Shown here piece after piece: positions 5,181-8,256 of a stretch of DNA of 8,256 nucleotides. The DNA comes from DATDRQ01 sp035291645 (lineage in GTDB: Bacteria; Chloroflexota; Anaerolineae; Anaerolineales; UBA4823). The stretch spans positions 1 through 8,256 of the forward strand of contig DATDRQ010000032.1 of NCBI GenBank assembly GCA_035291645.1, given 5' to 3'. The translations under genes were made by a program, and so were the position numbers. Positions within the stretch are counted from its first letter, which is position 1; each line of letters begins with the position of its first letter. The notes beneath the pieces were generated by a model. It was not told the origin of the DNA, ran no database searches, and saw nothing but the letters and a program-made list of their open reading frames with translations.

Positions 5181-7907
5181 CTAGCCGGTGTTGCGTAAGC
5201 CGGCGGCGATACCGTTTATCGTCAGAACGATCGCTTCGCGCAGCACCCAGGCCTCGGGCGCGTCTTTATCGTCGAGTGCCTGCAGGCGGCGCAACATCTC
5301 GACCTGGACGTAATTCAAAGGGTCGACATACGGGTTGCGCAGGTGAATGCTGCGTTTGACGACCGGTTCACCATCCATCAAGTCTTGATTGCCGGTCACC
5401 GCCAGGATTTCCTCTCGGGTGAGCATAAATTCAGTCTGGATCTCCTTAAATATCCGGCCGGCGAATTCTCGATCCGGATAAAGACCGGAGTACAAGGCGG
5501 CGATATCCATATCCGCCTTCATCAGCGACATCTCGGCGTTGTCGATCAACGTGCGAAAGAATGGCCATCCGGCATACATATCTTTCAGCAGCCCGGTGGA
5601 GCCGGAGGAAGTGACCAGCTCCTGGAGGCCGGCGCCCAGGCCATACCAGCCGGGCAGGTTAAAGCGACTCTGCATCCAGGAGAACACCCAGGGGATAGCC
5701 CGGATGCCCCCCAGGCTGATCTGACCGGGATGGCGGGAGGCCGGACGCGAGCCGATGCGCAAGCGCACGATCTCTTCCAGGGGAGTGACCACCTGCCAGT
5801 AATCGATGAAGCCGGGCGTCTCATAAACCAATCTACGGTAAGCCCGGTATGCCGCGGCAGACATCGTATCCAGCGCAGCTCGCCAGCTGGCTGGCAACTC
5901 AGACTGACTATTAATCGTGCGCGGGGACGAGGCCAGAAGCACAGCATTGGCGATCTGCTCCAGGTGGCGACGGGCCAGCTGGTGGTTCAGGTAGCGCGAG
6001 GCGATGATCTCGCCCTGCTCGGTGAGACGAAAGCGTCCGTCGATGGAACCGGGCGGCTGAGAACGGATCGCCCGGTTAGCCGGCCCTCCTCCGCGGGCAA
6101 CTGTCCCACCCCGCCCGTGGAAGAGCGTCAGTCGGATGCCAGACTCACGGCAGACCCGGGCGATGTCCTCCTGGGCCTGGTATAAGGCCCAATTCGCCGC
6201 CAGATAGCCGCCATCCTTATTGCTATCCGAGTACCCGATCATAACGATTTGGACCTCGCCGCGAATGCACAGGTGCTCCCGGTAGGCGGGGGAGGCGAAC
6301 AGCTCTGTCAGGATATCCGGAGCAGCCCGCAGGTCATCCATGGTTTCGAACAAAGGCACGATCCCCATACAATCGGCGCAGCCAGTCCATTTGGATAGGA
6401 GCAGCGCAGCCAGCAGGTCAGCCGCACAACGCGTCATCGAGATAATGAACGGGCCCAAGAGTTCAGGACCATATACCTGCCTGGTGCGAGCGGTGAGCTG
6501 GAAAAGCGCCCAGGTCTCGGAAGTAGCTGACGTAACGCCGGGATGCGCGGCCAGCTCAGGCGACTTCTCTGCCAGCAGCCGGGTGAGCAGCTCTTTTCGC
6601 TCGACCGGTCCGGTCTGATCAAATTTGGGATGGATTTCCAGTGCTCGCAGTACCTCTGCGACCGAGGCATTGACCCGGGAAGAATCTTCGCGGATGTCCA
6701 GGCGGGCGGAATGCAATCCAAAAATCTGCATCTGGCGCAGAGCAGCAAGCAGCTGTCCCTGGCCGACTTCAGCGGGCAAGGAACGGTAGATCTGCACGAG
6801 CGGCGAAATGAAGTCATCCGCAATGGCGCGCGGTGGGGCAGGGCCGTGGGATAACAGCCTGGCAACCACCTCATCGTTGGAGGCCTGGGTCAGGTCATCT
6901 ACCAGCAGGGAAAGGACCAGCCGGTAGGGCTCGTTGGCATAGCGATCCTCGAGGTAAGCCACGTGGGAAGGCAGTGGACGCCGCCGTTGATACCAGTTTT
7001 GCAAATCTGGGGTAGGAGGGACGCGGGAGGCGTTCAGGCTCAAGCGGCGAGCCAAAACCTGTAAGGTCGAACGGTGTTTTTCGACCGCCAGCCCGCGGTG
7101 CAGGCGCAGCGTTTCCGCCGTGAGCGGAGCCGTGACGTTGGGATTGCCATCCCGGTCGCCGCCGATCCAGGAAGCCAACCGCAGCCAGGCCCGCTCCATC
7201 TTTATTCCAGGGAAGTGCTGCTCCAGAGCCGCATCCAGCTCAGCGTGCACCTGCGGGAGCACCTCCCAGAAGACGGCCTCGATAAAATACAAGCCTGTCC
7301 GGACTTCATCGGTTACGGTCGGTTGAGCCGTGCGCGAGCGATCGGTCAGCCAGAAGGTGATAATTTCTGCTTTGAGCGCCTTACGGAGCTGGCCGGTTTC
7401 GCCTGGCAGGATGTCTGGCTCGTTTAGACCGTCCAGGATCTCGGCAATGCGTTGGATCTTCGAGAGGATCGTACGTCGCTTGGCCTCTGTCGGGTGGGCG
7501 GTCAGGACCAGCTCGATATCCAGCTGCTCGAGCAATTCCTTCATTTCGTTTTCTGTTACGCCGCGGTGTTTCAGGATCCGGACTGCGTCCGCGACCGAAT
7601 CATGCGCCGGCTGGGGGTAGTTGGCGCGCTCTTCCTGTCTGAGCAGATGTACCCGGTATTGCTCCTCCGCCAGGTTGACCAGGTCGAAGTACAGGCTGAA
7701 GGCTGCTGCGATGGCGCGCGCCTGGCCCGGTTGAATGGTTTGCATCTCAACAGCCAGGTCACGCGCGCCGGCGGCGTCGCTTCCCCGCCGGGCTTTGGCC
7801 AGCCCGCGGATGCGCTCTTCCAGTTCGAATGTCTGGCGCGATTCTTGGGAACTGATGACTTCCCCCAGCAGATCCCCTAACAGGTGGATGATATCGGAGA
7901 TATCCAT
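5181..7907 (-). CDS. ppc: Phosphoenolpyruvate carboxylase
   Basis: A 908-residue bacterial-type PEP carboxylase, slightly longer than the E. coli enzyme (883). It makes oxaloacetate from PEP and bicarbonate, refilling the TCA cycle. Catalytic signatures are intact: LTAHPTEAKRRT (135-146, His138), GGDRDGNPNVT (249-259), GYSDSNKDGGYL (558-569), FHGRGGTVARGGGP (596-609), RAIPWVFSW (736-744), and the canonical LRNTG C-terminus. The residues matching the E. coli aspartate inhibitor site appear present (Arg605, Lys797, Arg831, Asn906, aligned by eye), so feedback inhibition by aspartate is likely. ATG 7907 has no clear Shine-Dalgarno sequence; no better in-frame start is seen in the 39-base gap after the glycosyltransferase. 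No promoter is apparent in that gap, so it may be read through from upstream. yqeB follows after 11 bases. Identity is certain. Confidence 0.98.
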   Translation of the reverse strand: MDISDIIHLLGDLLGEVISSQESRQTFELEERIRGLAKARRGSDAAGARDLAVEMQTIQPGQARAIAAAFSLYFDLVNLAEEQYRVHLLRQEERANYPQPAHDSVADAVRILKHRGVTENEMKELLEQLDIELVLTAHPTEAKRRTILSKIQRIAEILDGLNEPDILPGETGQLRKALKAEIITFWLTDRSRTAQPTVTDEVRTGLYFIEAVFWEVLPQVHAELDAALEQHFPGIKMERAWLRLASWIGGDRDGNPNVTAPLTAETLRLHRGLAVEKHRSTLQVLARRLSLNASRVPPTPDLQNWYQRRRPLPSHVAYLEDRYANEPYRLVLSLLVDDLTQASNDEVVARLLSHGPAPPRAIADDFISPLVQIYRSLPAEVGQGQLLAALRQMQIFGLHSARLDIREDSSRVNASVAEVLRALEIHPKFDQTGPVERKELLTRLLAEKSPELAAHPGVTSATSETWALFQLTARTRQVYGPELLGPFIISMTRCAADLLAALLLSKWTGCADCMGIVPLFETMDDLRAAPDILTELFASPAYREHLCIRGEVQIVMIGYSDSNKDGGYLAANWALYQAQEDIARVCRESGIRLTLFHGRGGTVARGGGPANRAIRSQPPGSIDGRFRLTEQGEIIASRYLNHQLARRHLEQIANAVLLASSPRTINSQSELPASWRAALDTMSAAAYRAYRRLVYETPGFIDYWQVVTPLEEIVRLRIGSRPASRHPGQISLGGIRAIPWVFSWMQSRFNLPGWYGLGAGLQELVTSSGSTGLLKDMYAGWPFFRTLIDNAEMSLMKADMDIAALYSGLYPDREFAGRIFKEIQTEFMLTREEILAVTGNQDLMDGEPVVKRSIHLRNPYVDPLNYVQVEMLRRLQALDDKDAPEAWVLREAIVLTINGIAAGLRNTG

Positions 7908-7946
7908 TCGGTGCTAAACAGCCTGCCCAGGTATCCCCATCTGAGG

Positions 7947-8256
7947 TCAATCGGCCTGGCTGGAGATACCGAAACTACGCAGCATTTCACCCAGGACTTC
8001 CAGCGCCTGTTCGGTCATGCGCGGGCTCCTCACCCGGCCGCGCTGCGCCATCTCCCAGGCAAGATCGGCCGCTTCGAAGGCCGAGCGCGGCTTACCCAAA
8101 GCATGAGCGTTGCCGGCGTGCAACTCGAGCAGCTGCCGGTCCTTTTCCAGCCAGTGGAATAGGGTCTCCAGCGCCTGGATAGGATCGGTCGCCATCTCGC
8201 CCGCGCCATTGCGCACGACGTACTCGGCGTTCCCTTCCTCCTGCCCGGGAGTAACA
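7947..8256 (-). CDS. C-terminus of a GT28-type glycosyltransferase (diacylglycerol glycosyltransferase/MGDG synthase-like), partial
   Basis: The last 102 residues of a protein whose start lies beyond the right edge; the frame is open to the end of the window, so the internal GTG at 8216 is probably not the start. The visible part begins VTPGQEEGNAEYVV, which resembles the nucleotide-sugar-binding tail of GT28-family enzymes such as processive diacylglycerol glucosyltransferases and monogalactosyldiacylglycerol synthases (the PGQEEGN motif followed by NGAG). The remainder is helical, with alternating charged and hydrophobic residues typical of the end of this fold. Such enzymes act at the inner face of the cytoplasmic membrane and add sugar to diacylglycerol. 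The sugar and acceptor cannot be told from this fragment. It precedes ppc by 39 bases on the same strand. The family call rests mainly on one motif. Confidence 0.7.
   Translation of the reverse strand, partial: VTPGQEEGNAEYVVRNGAGEMATDPIQALETLFHWLEKDRQLLELHAGNAHALGKPRSAFEAADLAWEMAQRGRVRSPRMTEQALEVLGEMLRSFGISSQAD

Noticed and set aside
5343..6185. Long open frame of 280 codons on the plus strand
   Set aside because: It lies wholly inside ppc on the opposite strand. Its translation is compositionally odd with no recognisable motif, while ppc carries every catalytic signature.
7947..8216. Complete small 89-residue gene starting at GTG 8216
   Set aside because: The frame stays open to the window edge and the upstream codons spell the PGQEEGN glycosyltransferase motif, so this is the tail of a larger gene.

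Overview
The window looks like chromosomal DNA from a moderately GC-rich, free-living bacterium. Gene content (a long bacterial PEP carboxylase, RsfS, a DUF503 protein, a selenium/molybdenum-hydroxylase maturation pair including a YqeC-MocA fusion, and a GT28-type lipid glycosyltransferase tail) together with frequent TTG/GTG starts suggests Chloroflexota, perhaps Anaerolineae. That placement is inferred from gene style; there is no rRNA or other marker here to prove it.

Layout. At the left edge (1-118, minus) is the N-terminus of a small membrane protein. It is divergent from a DUF503 gene (182-466, plus), and a good sigma70-type promoter lies in the gap. A short-chain dehydrogenase (580-1371, plus) follows with its own strong ribosome-binding site. 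Everything from 1442 rightwards is on the minus strand. Read in the direction of transcription, right to left, it runs: GT28-like glycosyltransferase (C-terminus only), ppc, yqeB, yqeC-mocA fusion, a promoter-bearing gap of 159 bases, a single-domain response regulator, thpR and rsfS. The SDR gene and rsfS converge with 70 bases between them and no convincing terminator.

How the genes may work together. ppc, yqeB and yqeC-mocA are tightly packed (11 and 7 bases apart) and probably cotranscribed. yqeB and the fusion are maturation factors associated with selenium-dependent molybdenum hydroxylases (xanthine dehydrogenase-like enzymes), so such an enzyme and selD should exist elsewhere in the genome. 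The response regulator, thpR and rsfS form a second compact unit (4- and 6-base gaps) behind a promoter at 2900-2945 and a leader with a hairpin. It joins a signalling receiver to RNA end processing and ribosome silencing.

Most of the window is ordinary housekeeping sequence. The points most worth a second look are the YqeC-MocA fusion next to yqeB, the SDR without the usual Tyr/Lys catalytic pair, the receiver-thpR-rsfS unit with its structured leader, and the palindromes around the divergent promoter. I saw no tRNA, rRNA, CRISPR array, insertion sequence or phage gene.
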